DNA of 64,000 nt, taken from Megalobrama amblycephala (lineage: Eukaryota; Chordata; Actinopteri; Cypriniformes; Xenocyprididae). The stretch covers positions 33,257,947 to 33,321,946 of the forward strand of contig NC_063049.1 in assembly GCF_018812025.1 (NCBI RefSeq). The letters are read 5' to 3'. This document shows positions 35,781 through 48,758 of the stretch, one piece after another. How positions within the stretch are numbered: the first letter of the stretch is position 1; each line of letters starts with the position of its first letter. The notes beneath the pieces are model-generated. The model did no database searches and was not told where the DNA came from. It saw nothing but the letters and a program-made list of their open reading frames with translations. A program made the translations under genes and the position numbers.

Positions 35781-36599
35781 ATAATTACCTTTAATAATAA
35801 TGCTGTATGATATCAAGAATAATATGAATTCACATCTCTGTTCATCCCTTTTCTAACTTAGTGTTTATGAAAAGACTTGAGCCCAGGGGCATCGCTGGAC
35901 CCTTTTTGAACAAATTCTTATGTGTAAATGGAGATTATATCTTTAATATTTCAGTAATCAAGTCATTTAGTATCAGAACTAGTGATGTCTGATAAATTAA
36001 TCACCATTTTTATCTAATCAGTCAAACGGGTAGACAAAAAGGTCTGAAATTGTTTGCGATTCAGTTTAATTCATTCAAACTGTTCACTTACGCACTGAAG
36101 CATTTGCAGTGGTTTCTCACACTGAAATAGTAATGGGAAATATAGTCAGAAAAAAAGTGCTAAAAAAAAGTTCAAATGTTTCCATTGGAAACAGAACTTG
36201 CAAATACCTTCTATCATTTGTCAGCACAGAAGTAGCTCTTTATTCCATGTGCAGCTTGTGATTGACGTACTGAAAGTAAGGACAATTTTTATTTTATAAT
36301 ATTATGGATATATGGATGAGTATCAATATATGGGGACATTTTGGTTAGAAATGCCCCTAATGAGCCTGCCTACTGGACTACATTAAAAAAAGAAAGGTAG
36401 TAGTAGTACTAGAATTTAAGGATATTTGTATAATACTTGGTGAACCCCAACTTGAAAATACCAACAAACAAACAAAAAAAACATTCATTTGTTTCATGAT
36501 CTTTGTTGGGACTTGGTAGATGCCAATAATGAACAAAAGAGTGAACCATGATTAAACAAAGAAAAAGAAAATGTGAATGTGACGTGAGCCCAGCTCTGC
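35781..36599. other. AT-rich intergenic sequence
   Basis: No gene. Part of 35980-36110 resembles interior sequence of other cyprinid repeats (TAGTGATGTCTGA), but I cannot define its limits. Confidence 0.35.
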
Positions 36600-37060
36600 T
36601 GTGCCTCAACACCATCACCCCCCACTTTCACCCGTTTATTGTGCGACCGGGCCATATTGAAACCCACCTCTCCTCTCATGCTAGCTCAAGGTGGCTCTCA
36701 TGAGCTAAACACTAATTGAGAGCTCTGGCGGTTTGAATGTGAATTCTGAGAGTGGTGTTTGAATGGCGTCTGTCCTTGGGTTCAGCCTCATGAAGAGTGA
36801 ACGAAGGGCTGCGTCTGTGCGTGTCCTCAGGTTGACGGTTTCAACCCACACACTCTCTCAGTGATGTGGCCTTGACTAAACTTCCATTATACGGCACTGT
36901 GACCCCATAATGAGTTCGGTGCCCCGGCCTTGAGTGGAATATGCACCACTGCACCATTGTGCAAGGGAATATAGTCTCAGATGGGCTGAGAATGCCACAG
37001 CTTCAGTTCGCTACCACAGGACCCTCCAGAGTCCAAAGTGAGGAATTATGTTCTCATGAT
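36600..37060. promoter_or_regulatory. Candidate conserved non-coding block
   Basis: Unique, GC-richer sequence with a CATGCTAGCTCAAGG motif near 36677 and CACTAATTGAGAG near 36709. It is flanked by AT-rich DNA. The function is inferred. Confidence 0.3.
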
Positions 37061-37818
37061 CTACTGAAATACATAGACATGTGCTCAAACAGGTGAGGCT
37101 TGCGTCTACTCGTACACACCAATGTATGGTGTACCCTTGCATATTTTTCATTCTAGAAGAGAATACACAAGCAGCTCCTTTGTCTTCTCAAGGCCCAAGG
37201 AGCAAACTTGCTTACAGCAAGCACATAATCGCATAGCAGCAACAACTCTGCTATACGTTAGAATGGAGACCCGGCGTTATTCTACAGGTCAGCGGTGGAG
37301 TGATAAACGCTGGGCGCGCACATCTCTCAGCCATTGTTACCTACACAATAAGACGCTGTGCTGAGCTCTGCTATAGAGAAGCTTGAGGTAATTTAATCCA
37401 TTGTGAATACCGATAATGACAATGTTTATTTCAGATGGAGACATCAGTATTGACTGTAACGCAGTACAAAATTGCCATGCACCACAGGCCACACCAAATA
37501 GAGCTGCCATCCAGCTATGCAGAAGAGCAGAGACCGTGCATTCACGCACCATTGTGTGTGCGTGCGTGTATGTGCTGCCTGTGTTATTTTTCTGGCTGAC
37601 AACAGATCTATGGTAACACATGAAAAGGTAAACGTACATTTTGCAGTATATTAGTATATACTTACAAAAGTGACCAGATAGAATTTAAATGAAATGCTTT
37701 CTCAATTGGGTTTTTCATAATTGACTTTGGAGAGCAAAAGATGAGGCTTTCTCTCTCAAAACACACATGAATTTTACAGCAGCCACAGAAAGGTGGTCTG
37801 ACATAATATAGAACAGTG
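37061..37818. other. Intergenic, no gene recognised
   Basis: Unique-looking sequence of mixed composition. Open frames on both strands lack domains. Confidence 0.4.
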
Positions 37819-38605
37819 TTAAAGGGATAGTTCACCCAAAAATGAAAATTATCCCATGATTTACTCACCCTCAAGCCGTCCTAGGTGTATATGACCATCT
37901 TCTTTCAGATGAACACAATCAGAGATATATTTAAAAATATCCTTAGTCCTCCAAGGTTTATAATGGTTGTGAATGGTGGCCCACGTTTTGAAATAATGCA
38001 TCCATCCATAAAAAAATAAATAAATAAAAAAAATCCAATATGACGCCAGGGGGTTAATAAAGACCTTCTAAAGCGAAGCTATGGGTTTTTGTAAGAAAAA
38101 TATCCATATTTAAAACTTTATAAACTCAAATAGCTAGCTTCCGGTGGACGACTGTACGCAGAAAGCACAAGTCAACTTGCACCAAATGAGTAATCCTCTG
38201 ACGCGATGTATGACGCAGGATTTAGGAGTAAATTTAAGTTCCTCTTCTCTTATATTGAAATCCTCTGAAATTTTTCTTTAAAAATTATTGTTTTAGACTT
38301 ATAATCCATGACCGCTGATTTGTTTTACTCTATCCTCTGCGCCTCCGTGTTCGTCATTACGTTGTTGTCAGCTCAAAGGATACTCTACCACCAAAAATCA
38401 CCGGAAGCTTTGAATTTATAAAGTTTTAAATATGGATATTTTTCTTACAAAAATGCATCGCTTTGCTTCAGAAGGCCTTTATTAACCCACTGGAGCCGTA
38501 CTGATTATTTTTTATGATGGATGTATGCATTGATTTTGGGTTTCAAAACAGGCCCCCCTGTAAATCATGGGATAATTTTCATTTTTGGGTGAACTATCCC
38601 TTTAA
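37819..38605. mobile_element. TTAA-flanked palindromic MITE, complete copy
   Basis: TTAA at 37819-37822 and 38602-38605 encloses inverted arms: AGGGATAGTTCACCC on the left and GGGTGAACTATCCCT on the right, with pairing continuing through AAAAATGAAAATTATCCCAT. The interior repeats also pair (GGGGGTTAATAAAGACC against its inverted form near 38485). Non-autonomous. Confidence 0.9.
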
Positions 38606-38919
38606 ATGTATGAAAGTGGTAATTTCTGATTGTAACCATATAAAATAAAGACCTAATTTCGATTGCATTGAAGACGGTGCTTGTAAATCACCCCTCCGAG
38701 AAGGTGAGCACTTGATCCTATGCAGTAAATAGTATCCAAAAATCCAAATAAACCATACCATTAATGGAACTATGAGCACAAGGGCTTTAAATAGGTCCTC
38801 AACAACCTTGATTTAAGACAGCAACACAATGTGACAAAAATGTTTGAGGACATATTATTATTTTTTTCCCCTCTAACACTTATGCACACTCTTGTCCCAT
38901 TACCCACAACCCCCCTTGC
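38606..38919. other. AT-rich intergenic sequence
   Basis: Nothing recognised. Confidence 0.4.
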
Positions 38920-39330
38920 TCCTCTGAGAGATGCACCTGAATAGGAATCGCATGTTCTTTAGATTTGCATCTGCTGTTAGGCACTCGCTGCATCACGGGC
39001 TCTGAAAGCTCCCTGAATGGAAGCTCTTCAGCTGCACACCTTGTTCTGCAAGGCTAATTAAGGCCCAACAATTAGCCATGCAGGAATCAGGTCCGTTGTT
39101 TCCTCGCTGACATTTGTAACTGATAAAGTCGAAGAGAAAGGCCGTGTCACGCTGATGGGGATGAACAAATCGCTCTCATTTGAAATGCGACAACCGAAAT
39201 CTTACTTCGCTCTCCGTTTTTTCAGACAGAGCTGAACTTTGGCCGCTGGCTCCCGGCACCTCGCGCTGACACCTAATAAGCATAAAATCAGATAAGACAG
39301 GGAGCATGAGGAAACAAGTGAGGGCGTCGA
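38920..39330. promoter_or_regulatory. Candidate enhancer block with SOX and homeodomain cores
   Basis: A 36-bp cluster holds CCTTGTT (39039-39045), GCTAATTAAGG (TAATTA at 39055-39060) and AACAATTAGCC (39067-39077). ATTTGCAT, an octamer core, lies nearby (about 38964-38971). This SOX, POU and homeodomain combination is what a neural enhancer would contain. Activity is inferred. Confidence 0.4.
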
Positions 39331-40599
39331 GCTAGAACACAACAGGACAGATGTCTTACTCAGCTGGTTCAAAGGGAAGCTAAAGAACACTGGGGTTGCT
39401 AATGTGATTTAGCTAGAATGCATTCAGGTTAAAGGTTACAGTGAGACCGCCGGGCAGCAGCAAAACAGATGACAACTGTGAAACTAACCATGACAGATGG
39501 GAATTAAAGTGACTGACTGAACTCACACAGAACCATGTCAAGAGTCGTTTCCTCTGATCTTGCAAACACATCTCAATCTCTGACACCAATAGGATAAATG
39601 GGACTGACATATAGAAGAAAATGCTACATTTGTTTTATTCTCTCCTTTAGATTATTTTGTGCACAAAACATTAATGGATTTGATCATTAAATAGTCATTT
39701 AAAGATTCAATTTTAAAGACTATATATTTGATATGGTCAGAAAAAAATGGAGATGAATGTGAAAACAAACTGATGATGCTCACCCTTAATCAAATTTAGA
39801 CTTTTCTCAAAGACAAGCCTTTGTATCCCATTGTTGTATAACTGATTGTTTCCTCGTCAAATCCCAGCAACACGAGCACTTGAAAAGAAACAAATTCAAT
39901 ACATATCAGCCTTTCAGACCAATTAGAGTTTTGTAAGACCGATCAGAAAGTCATCAGTCACAGAATGAAAACTTCACAACAAGGTCAAACAAATCACAAA
40001 CTACATCTAGTTTAGTGTTCTGAATAAAAGCAAAAGGTAAGGTTTTTCCACCAAAGAAAACCGATTAAAAATACTTACAAATAGCCATATTTCAGACATC
40101 AAGATCTGGCAATGAATGGAAAAAACATAAATCAATTACCACCAAAAATGGAAAATCCTGTACTATGTCAAAAGGTCATGGAGAAAATGCATTTAAAACC
40201 GGCACGTCTTTACATATTTAACAAAAATTCAAGATTATACTGTTATTAGGATATTCGATTCAGAATTGAAAACTGAGATATTCAGAAATGTAACATTGAG
40301 AGTTGAAGGATAACAAACGATTGTTGTCTCTCACGGACATAAACAGTTTTTGCTTTGTATGTTTGTTCTGTCTGTGTTCTGGGTTTCATCATCACATTAT
40401 TGCACACTGCCTTTTCTTAAATATTAAATTATTTCAGATTTAACATGCAAAATGGGGGTTAAAAGGAAGACAAGGCAGAATAATAATAAGGAGGATTAAG
40501 GATCAGAAAATAGATTAAGGATTTACACTGAGCAGGAATTTGTTAAAGTGTGCGTGTATGTGTGTGTGTGAAGGAGAAAAAGAGAGGTCCTCTGAAAGG
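39331..40599. other. Intergenic, no gene recognised
   Basis: AT-rich unique-looking DNA. Confidence 0.4.
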
Positions 40600-40900
40600 G
40601 TTAAACTTGAGTCTCCAGCTTTTATGCTATCATCCTTAGTTAAATTGAAGAAGAAATTAGCAGAGGAATTAGCAGAGCAATTACCACTTTAAATTGGACT
40701 AATTCCTCTGGTCTTGTCACAGCTGTATTCCAAAATATGTGTTTTTTTCCTTCCCCATCTAGCACACTGTTATTAATTTTTCTAATTTGAATCTTCGCCT
40801 TTTCACCAACTGACACCTGGGGCTGCTGATGGGGCGCCTCTGTCAGACCTCTTTCAAATTTTCACCCCTCCTCATTCCCTCTTTCACCCTCCCTCTCTCA
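40600..40900. promoter_or_regulatory. Candidate non-coding regulatory block
   Basis: Unique sequence with CACCTGGGGCTGCTGATGGG near 40815 and several AATTA cores upstream of it. Low-confidence inference. Confidence 0.25.
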
Positions 40901-42017
40901 CATGAACATACTGTATGAACCATATTCAATCCATTACACCGTTTTCAGCCCTCTATCTTTATCTTTCTTTGCCCTTCATCGTTTACATTTTTCTAGCAGC
41001 TGTTCAACATCTACCTCTTTCTGCACAAACCACAAAACACATGACAAGTACATATGAGCATAAAATAAAGTGCTTAACGGTAAGGTCACAGGAAAGTGCT
41101 ACAGATATACAGCATTTACTGTGTTAAGTAAGTTTTCACTGACAATATTTGAAGATGTAAATATAAAGGTTTTATATGCATTGCTGTGATTTTACTCCTC
41201 AGACTTTCAAGAGCTTCTCATGCATCCAAATTGTGATTAACCTCAAGCGTACTTATTGACTGGCGGTCTATTGGCCTGTTCCCCAGGTGCTGGCTCTGAT
41301 ACACTGTGTCTAGAGACCAGGTTTATAGGATTAGGTCTGACAGCTTATTTTGTCTGCTCACTCAGTCTAGATACATTCACCTTTGCCTCTTGTTGTTTCT
41401 CCGTATGTAACCGAAACAATCAATTTGATTACGGGAGTCTTAGAGCGGACTGGACATCTGTCACCCCTACTGCTGTGACTTAAACCAGCACAGACAGTGA
41501 TGTTTGATGCATTGAAACCCAGATCATTGATCCCCCCCTACACAGGATTTAGGGTCGTAATTACCCCCTGATTGGAATAACTTCCAGTCAATAGTCAATA
41601 ATAGACCATGCTCATCAATATCCCCACAAGGGTTAACTGTACTGTGCTCAGAGATAGCATGAGACTTAATTAACCCGATTCATCTGTACTCTCACTGCTT
41701 TCATCCTTTAAGGACATATCAGATTGACTGTCTAAAGCTATGCTCTGGAAAGTATTGGAAAATGTCATGTGTTGAGAGTGTTAATAACTTTGCGTGACTG
41801 AGTCAAATCAAAATTCCAGAACAAGTAGTGCAGTTTATCTTTCTAGCATTTCAATGTCAGATATGACTCTGGTAACAGTTACTAATAGGTTCACGGTTTA
41901 TTGATATTCAATTAAACAGGTTCAGAGGACATTTAAAAAATATAATTAGGAGTAGACAGGAAGTTAATATCAGCTAAATTTGTCACTGTTTAGGGATAGG
42001 CTTTGTAAAGATAACTA
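40901..42017. other. Intergenic; possible regulatory stretch at 41230-41720
   Basis: No gene. The stretch 41230-41720 is less AT-rich and unique-looking, with TTAATTAACC near 41671. Confidence 0.3.
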
Positions 42018-42459
42018 TGTGACCCTGGACCACAAAACCAGTTATAAAGGGTCATTTTTTTTTTTTAAATTGAGATTTATACATCATCTGAAAGATGAAT
42101 AAATAAGTTTCCCATTGATGTACGGTTTGTTAGGATAGGACAATATTTGACCGATATACAACTATTTGAAAATGTGGAATCTGAGGGCGAAAAAAAAATG
42201 AAAGTATTGAGAAAATCGCCTTTAAAGTTGTCCAAATGAAGCCCTTAGCAATTCGTATCCACTTACAAAAATGCATTTTTGATATGTTTATGGTAGGAAG
42301 TTTACAAAATATCTTCATGGAACATGATCTTTACTTTATAGCCTAATGATTTTTGACATAAAAGAAAAATCGATAATTTTGACCCATATAATGTATTGTT
42401 GGCTACTGCTACAAATATACCCGTGTGACTTATGACTGGTTTTATGGTCCAGGGTCACA
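42018..42459. mobile_element. Short DNA transposon with TGTGACCCTGGACC ends
   Basis: The left end TGTGACCCTGGACCACAAAA is inverted at the right end as TTATGGTCCAGGGTCACA, with further pairing through ACCAGT. The element is 442 bp and non-coding. I recognise these ends from a family widespread in fish. No clear target duplication was found, so the superfamily is left open. Confidence 0.85.
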
Positions 42460-42633
42460 CTTGACATGCTAACTCTACATTTATATTGCACTCATATACG
42501 CATAGATGCTTTCGAAAGAGTACAGAATTTACAGTAATCAAATTTGCCAATGCTACACTCAGACCAATGAGATCTTCAACTATTGCTGACAATGACAAAA
42601 TTCACCTTTCTATGACCCTTCCCAACCTCCAAA

Positions 42634-42664
<31 letters not shown>

Positions 42665-44120
42665 CAACCAATATGTCGCTGCCAAGGCTGCTGCACTAGC
42701 ACAAACCTCTTCTATATTCCACGGAGATCATTTACCTGTCTCCAAAACAATTTAGATTTCAAACCAGAGATGTGACGTTGGGTTATGAATCTACCTGAGA
42801 CATTTGTGAAATTATAAGCATTTTCTGAGGAAATTTCTGATTTCTATAATAACAGTATTCAGATTCCACACTCCAATATGCCTGTTGGCTTCACTTTAGC
42901 GGAAGGCTACTAAATCTAGGACCAAAATCAAATATACATCTTACCTGCTTTGTTCTCTGCAAACAGGGTTGAGAAACTGCTAAAAAAATAAAAAAATAAT
43001 CAGAAAAGCCCTCTAAAATAAAAATATGCACTAAACAGTCACTTGTTATTTAATAAAAAGGGTAGTCTCCAAAATGTGACTCTTATTTCAATTTAGAAAT
43101 CTACAATATGGACCCTGACCCGTCATACCACATATTAGCTCAAACTCTTTTCAGATGTAGCCTTTGCCAATGCTTACAAAAAGAGCACGAGTGCCATTCA
43201 CCAACTGGAGAAATCAACTTCACATTGTTGAAAGATCTGAAACATGCAGCTTTATATACCAATATACACTTCTTAGTTAATACTTAAGCTATGCACTCAA
43301 TTAATAATCTCTATTGTGCTAAAATCACTGCAATAAAGATGCTTAGTTGACATTCCAATTCATAGATAACTCTTCCATTACACAAGGCATGGGCTGATCG
43401 ACGCAGTGAACCAGAAAAGGCATTTTAAGTTTCCAAAACGGCTAATGAATTTCATTGTCTGAACAAAAAGTTTATGAGAGTACTATTACTCCACTGATTG
43501 ACTTAATATGATTTTAATTAAAGAATTTACTTCATGATCAAATTACCCAAAGTATTTAAATTAAGATAAATATTATTTAAAATAAACTGCATTCCCATAA
43601 ATTAATCACATAAGTAGCAGTGCCATTTAAAATATATATTCATGCTCTTTAACAAGTATAATGTAAAAGCCAGTTATTCATTGTTGCATTGAAAATTCTT
43701 ATATAAATACATAATGAACAGGCACACCAAATAAAAAGTTGAATCAAATTAGTCTATACAATTTCTGGGTAAGCGCAAAGTTTAAATGTTGAGGACATAT
43801 GCATTCCTGCTAAAATAAATGTAAATAAGCAACATTTCTAAAATCTTTGACATTTCAGTTTGAAGATGACAGAGAATTCATGGAATTTTGTTGAATGAAA
43901 GTTGGCAAAGCCTTGTACTGTCCTTACCCTTCAGTATAATGGCTGTGAATAGATGGGAGGCACTTGTCCTACATTACAAACCAAAAGCATTCCATATTTC
44001 TTAGTCTGTTGCATCTATGGAGAAAAAAAAAACGGTTGATGTTATTACAAAAATGTATACACTAGCAAGAATAAGATAGACGGAGGAGTCGGTGCGCAAT
44101 GAATTTACATTTTTGTATAG
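42460..44120. other. AT-rich intergenic sequence with poly-A tract
   Basis: A poly-A run of about 28 bases lies near 42637-42664. No gene is recognised. Confidence 0.45.
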
Positions 44121-44570
44121 ATGATTTTTATTGAGAGCTCTTGCTGTTTCTTTTAAAGGAAGGAAAGCCTTTATTGTGGGAGGCTTCTGGACTCTTTCCA
44201 TTTGTAATTTCCTGCTGAATCTATGAAGATGTTTTTAACATTATGCAGTTTTTGCCCTGCATAATAATGCAATTATGTATCTTGACCACATTTGCTGCTT
44301 TAACCAGGAATTTAAAAATGAATGACAGTGGCATATCTCTGCCTCCATAAGCTCTCTCTCTCCATCCATCCCTCTCTCTTTCTCGCTCACTCACAGTTGC
44401 CATAATAGAATCAAAAATTCATTAATCCCATAACTAGAAGAAGGACATTGAGTTTGACCAATTTTCATTTTCCGAGATGCCTTTTCGTTTCTCTCTCTGG
44501 TGATAAAAAATTGCATTCCAGAGATCATTCTTTTCTTGTAATCTGCTCAAACAGCAGCGTAACTTTCACT

Positions 44571-44606
<36 letters not shown>

Positions 44607-45719
44607 CTTCAAGCAATACTGATGTGAAAATGAGGGAAGAAAATATTGAAGTGAAACAGATCTCCGCCAGAGGGGGGAACGACAGAAAACTGCCAAATTA
44701 TTTTGATTTCAGCCTGAGAAGGCCCCTTCAATAGGTCAAACAATGTGTGTTTGTTTGTGTGTGCATTTGAGTGCCCGAGCACTCATGTCAGTTGTAGTGT
44801 GTATATGAGAGAAGTGTGGTGGTGCGGAAGAGCGAGCTGAGAGTACTTACTGTCAAATGGAGGATGAGAGGGGCGTGAAACACCGCGCTGTCCCTTTAAC
44901 CTTTGACCCCAGCTGAGACAGAGTTTGAAGTACAGGAAATGGGAATAACCTCTGACACACACAAATATACGGACACACTAAGACAAATGGAGACACGAAC
45001 ACAATGGAGATTTCATAAATAAAGAGCGAGAAAATAGAGAGCTACAGCTCTTTGAGTGATGTAATCATCCTCAGAGCAAAATCCGCTGCACCTCAGGAAG
45101 CTTATCAATTACAGAGAGGCATCTCATATAGCTCACATGTACTCACAGCTATGATCAAACAGACTATCACGCAACAAAAGAAAATAAAGGATGGATTACT
45201 TTTCCCCGGCTTTTCCTAATTCCCTGTCAGCTTTCACTAAAGGTCCCGCAATGCTAATCTCTCACGCTACAGAAGGAAAATGTCAGTTCTGTATCCGCTT
45301 TATCTGGAATTACACAGATATACTGGAAAAACTTCCCATCAGATAAGAGTCCATCTCCTCCATATGGAAGAAGTCGCAGCTGCCTGCCTCTATATCTAAG
45401 AGGAAGATAGCGGCTCGACTGGACTAGTGGCAATCAAAATGGTCCCCGACTCATTACAGCACATTACTGAACCCTTTCTTTCCTTAACCCCTCTGTCTAT
45501 TTCTCCGCTAATTCCAATTCCGGCTCTTGTCAGAGAGGAGACTCCTGTCAGATAGCGCAAACTCGCTGGACATATCATCAGATGTCTGTCCTGATTCAGG
45601 ACGGCCTCATTCAGTTCGCCACCAAAAATGATGATGGTGCAACAAACTCGTACACAAAGCAAAACAGAGCTCTTAGGCTTTGAGATGGTGCAAGGTTGTT
45701 CTTTTTCTTTTCTGGCCAG
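44121..45719. other. Intergenic; unique mixed-composition sequence
   Basis: A poly-A run lies near 44576-44604. The parts at 44130-44230 and 44640-45660 look unique and less AT-rich, with possible regulatory content such as CCCTTTAACCTTTGACCCC near 44893, but without a defined motif cluster. Open frames lack domains. Confidence 0.35.
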
Positions 45720-46000
45720 TTCTTCTCTTTATCGTCGTCACATCTTAATTTATAACCGAGTCGTCATTATCACGTCTGTCAGCCTTGTTTAACCTCTCCT
45801 GATCTCCCATGATTCCCTGCTGGCTGACAGACATGATTGCTTGCCTTCTGTCCGCCTGCTGATAGGAGCTGAGTGATTAGCCCGCCTTCTACAGCTAGAC
45901 AATGATGCATTGGAGTCAGCAGTCTGGACTACATATTAATGAGAGGGGTTGTGAGACTTTGATAAGACTGGGCAATGATACACTTTGGGAAATTTGGGGG
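45720..46000. promoter_or_regulatory. Candidate conserved non-coding block
   Basis: Unique sequence containing the inverted SOX-like pair CAATGATGCATTG (45900-45912), followed by ATATTAATGAG and a second CAATGATAC. The composition is distinct from the flanks. The enhancer role is inferred. Confidence 0.35.
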
Positions 46001-46589
46001 TGGCAGTGAGGAGGTGGAGGAAATGGGGAGGGAGGTGAAGAGGGGTAATGGTATGAGGTTTTCAACGCCATTTAGCCATTACCTCCAGCAATGACTGCTA
46101 TATATACACTGCATAAATAAATAATTTTTTGCAGTAGAAATATTTTTTTTAATAAATTTTAACAATTTTAAAAATATTTTTTTTTTGCAGTACATACAAT
46201 CTTTCTCATCTGAAAAGAAGTATTGACATTTAATACGATGTCAAATGCTATGCTCCATCTCATTTTCACTGGCTCCAGCACAAAAGAATAATCAATTTTT
46301 ATATTTTTCATTTAATCTTAAGTTTTAATTTACAAAATGTTTTGTACACCATTTTTCTTAACAAAAAGAAAAAAATTAAACAAGATGGAAATTATACAGC
46401 TGATCATTTCATAAACGCACATCTGCTGGAAAATGTTGGCATACAATGCAAAACTGATGCTTTCAAAACTATTTTTACAATTTCAATAAAACTATCTATT
46501 TTAACAAGCATGATAACATTATTTTGGTGACAAATAGCATCGTATAAATATAAATCAGCAGTATTTTTAACACTGAAAACAGGTGTTTT
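46001..46589. other. AT-rich intergenic sequence
   Basis: No gene is recognised; homopolymer-rich. Confidence 0.4.
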
Positions 46590-47024
46590 TCTTTCTTTCT
46601 TTCTTTGTTTCAATGCCATGCCAGCTTCTATGGCTATATTCATGCCGAGAGAGAGGTTTAATTATTAAAAAATAAAACTAAATAAGATGTTTAAGATTCA
46701 TTAAAAAAAAAAAAAAAAACCTTAAAATTAAATTTGGATTTACTAAAAGTTAAAAACCTTTTCAAAAGAATCCACAGAATAAAACAAGTTCCTTAAATGA
46801 GTAGAAATATTACAGTCCAGTAAAATATGTTTAATGGACAGTGGATTCAGGCAAAATGGACACATTGGATAGTTTTCTCTGGATAGTAAAAATGTATGTG
46901 TTAGTCTTGAGCATTCTATCCGGCATCTTGTATAAACAACTTGATCCCAGCAATTATTAAAAGGGAATATATGTTTTGTCCCAACATCCAGATTTAATTC
47001 ATGTAATTTGTTGGAAAACAAGCA
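46590..47024 (-). pseudogene. LINE retrotransposon 3' fragment (reverse transcriptase ORF2 tail and 3'UTR)
   Basis: The minus-strand frame 47021-46743 encodes 92 aa with the ORF2 C-terminal signature RIECSRLTHTFLL (residues 34-46) and a zinc-knuckle-like C54-x2-C57-x7-H65-x4-C70 within MCPFC...IKHILLDC. This is characteristic of the C-terminus of I/Nimb/Jockey-like non-LTR elements. Downstream, at 46593-46640, lie a GCCATAGAAGCTGGCATGGC 3'UTR motif and an (AAAG)n tail, as in fish LINEs of this type. The polymerase domain is absent, so this is a dead 5'-truncated copy. Confidence 0.75.
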
Positions 47025-48031
47025 TTTTAAGTCTGCAAAGCATAAAAAAAAAATGATTTACAAGACCAATAAATGTAAAATTTTATATTCACATGATAAA
47101 TAACATTTTTGCCAACTGACCCAAAATGCTCTCACACTGGACAAATAGTAGATGCAAAATAGTAAATTACAAACACACTTTCCGTTAGTCTCGTGCTGTG
47201 TGCCTCATGAACTTTACCTAAACAAAATGCCTCTATTACCAAACAAGCTTATACACCGCATTATATTTCAAAACAGTCAAGGATTCAAGTGAGCATTCTT
47301 GACATACAGAAAGGATCTTGCTCTCTCCAGAAAGTTTTATTAATAATTGAGCGTAAAATCACAATAAGAGAGTGAAAATGTTTTCTGGCCACCCTCCCTT
47401 CTATCCTTTCAAAACAACTAATGGCTACTTGATCCTAAATGCTCCATTTGTACAACTCTGCCACTGAATATGTGTATTCTGCAAGATGGATGAAGAAGAG
47501 AAAAAGATGAGAGAATGGCAGCCGGAACGAGAAAGAGATATTCTCCAAACGAATCTGTCAAATGTCACATCAGTGCATAGCTAAGGGAGAGGGGCGGGCT
47601 GTGCCATTTCAAAAAGAGGGGTCACTGGATTTCTGTGGGGGATATGGAGAGAAGTTAATATCACTCTTTTCCCAAGGTCACTTGACTTGTCTCCTTCCCT
47701 CTTTCTGATTCTCTCTTATTCTTTAATCACAGCTTTATGGGAAGGCCTGTTGGAAATGTTGGAAATAAACGGAACTTCATTTTCCTTCATAATTTAGATT
47801 TGTGGGGGGAACCACAGATTCAGATGATCTTGAGAAATTAAGAAAATAACTTCTGAAGGTTTTGAATTTTAAAACCTTACACTTGAAACACTCAAAGCAA
47901 TTTGCTACATCCAAAATGTCCACATCTAAAATATATTTAGTTTCTGTTTATCTTGGTATCTATCTAAAACAGATGGTAACAAAAACTATCCTTCTCATAA
48001 CGGAATAAAATGAGTGCAAACTCATTTTATA

Positions 48032-48036
<5 letters not shown>
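47025..48036. other. Intergenic, no gene recognised
   Basis: AT-rich on the left. The stretch 47380-47770 is less AT-rich, with no clear motif cluster. Confidence 0.4.

Positions 48037-48117
<81 letters not shown>
48037..48117. repeat. (TA)n microsatellite
   Basis: About 40 uninterrupted TA units. The 157-aa frame that begins beside it is an artefact. Confidence 0.97.
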
Positions 48118-48122
<5 letters not shown>

Positions 48123-48198
48123 GCATGTTTGTTATGGAGCAGCAACTTGCATGTATGTTTTTACAACTAAGGAAAAGACTAGAGGACACCCCACCCAT

Positions 48199-48199
<1 letters not shown>

Positions 48200-48242
<43 letters not shown>
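48200..48242. repeat. (CA)n microsatellite
   Basis: About 21 CA units. Confidence 0.95.
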
Positions 48243-48246
<4 letters not shown>

Positions 48247-48520
48247 GCCTAACAAGCCCCTCCATCCCTCCGCCTACCCATCAGCAGGGCTGCATGCCAA
48301 TAATTTCTCCTCACATTTGAGTGGGCTCCAGTTAAACTCAGGCACTAATGGGGTTTTTTTCCAGATAAGAAATTACCAGTGCTGGTCGCTCCTTTGTCTC
48401 TCCCTGGGAGCTCAACTGCCGTCACCACGGAGAAAGGCCTCGGTTACCAGAGAAACGGAGAGTGTGCTACCCGGGTCTCCATGGTAAAGAACAGAGCATT
48501 TTGTCACAGACCTCTTTTCA
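48243..48520. promoter_or_regulatory. Candidate non-coding regulatory block
   Basis: Unique, GC-richer sequence with GCCAATAATTTC and CACTAATGGGG cores and a CCTTTGTC SOX/TCF-like site near 48391. The function is inferred. Confidence 0.3.
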
Positions 48521-48723
48521 AACCCCTGAACAGGCTTTAACAGTTTGGCCACAATCAGGACAAAATGTAGGCCTATACCATTATTTGTTATAAGAGAACC
48601 TGCCATATGCTTTCACTATTCATGGTCCCAGACTTCACATCATGGCCAAATCGACAGTATTCAGCCGTCGGGCATGAGATATTTAACTAGATTAGACAAT
48701 GACACTAAATCAATTAGCACAAA

Positions 48724-48758
<35 letters not shown>

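Noticed and set aside
48014..48487. A 157-aa plus-strand open frame
   Set aside because: Its first part is translated from (TA)n and (CA)n microsatellites; the remainder has no recognisable domain.
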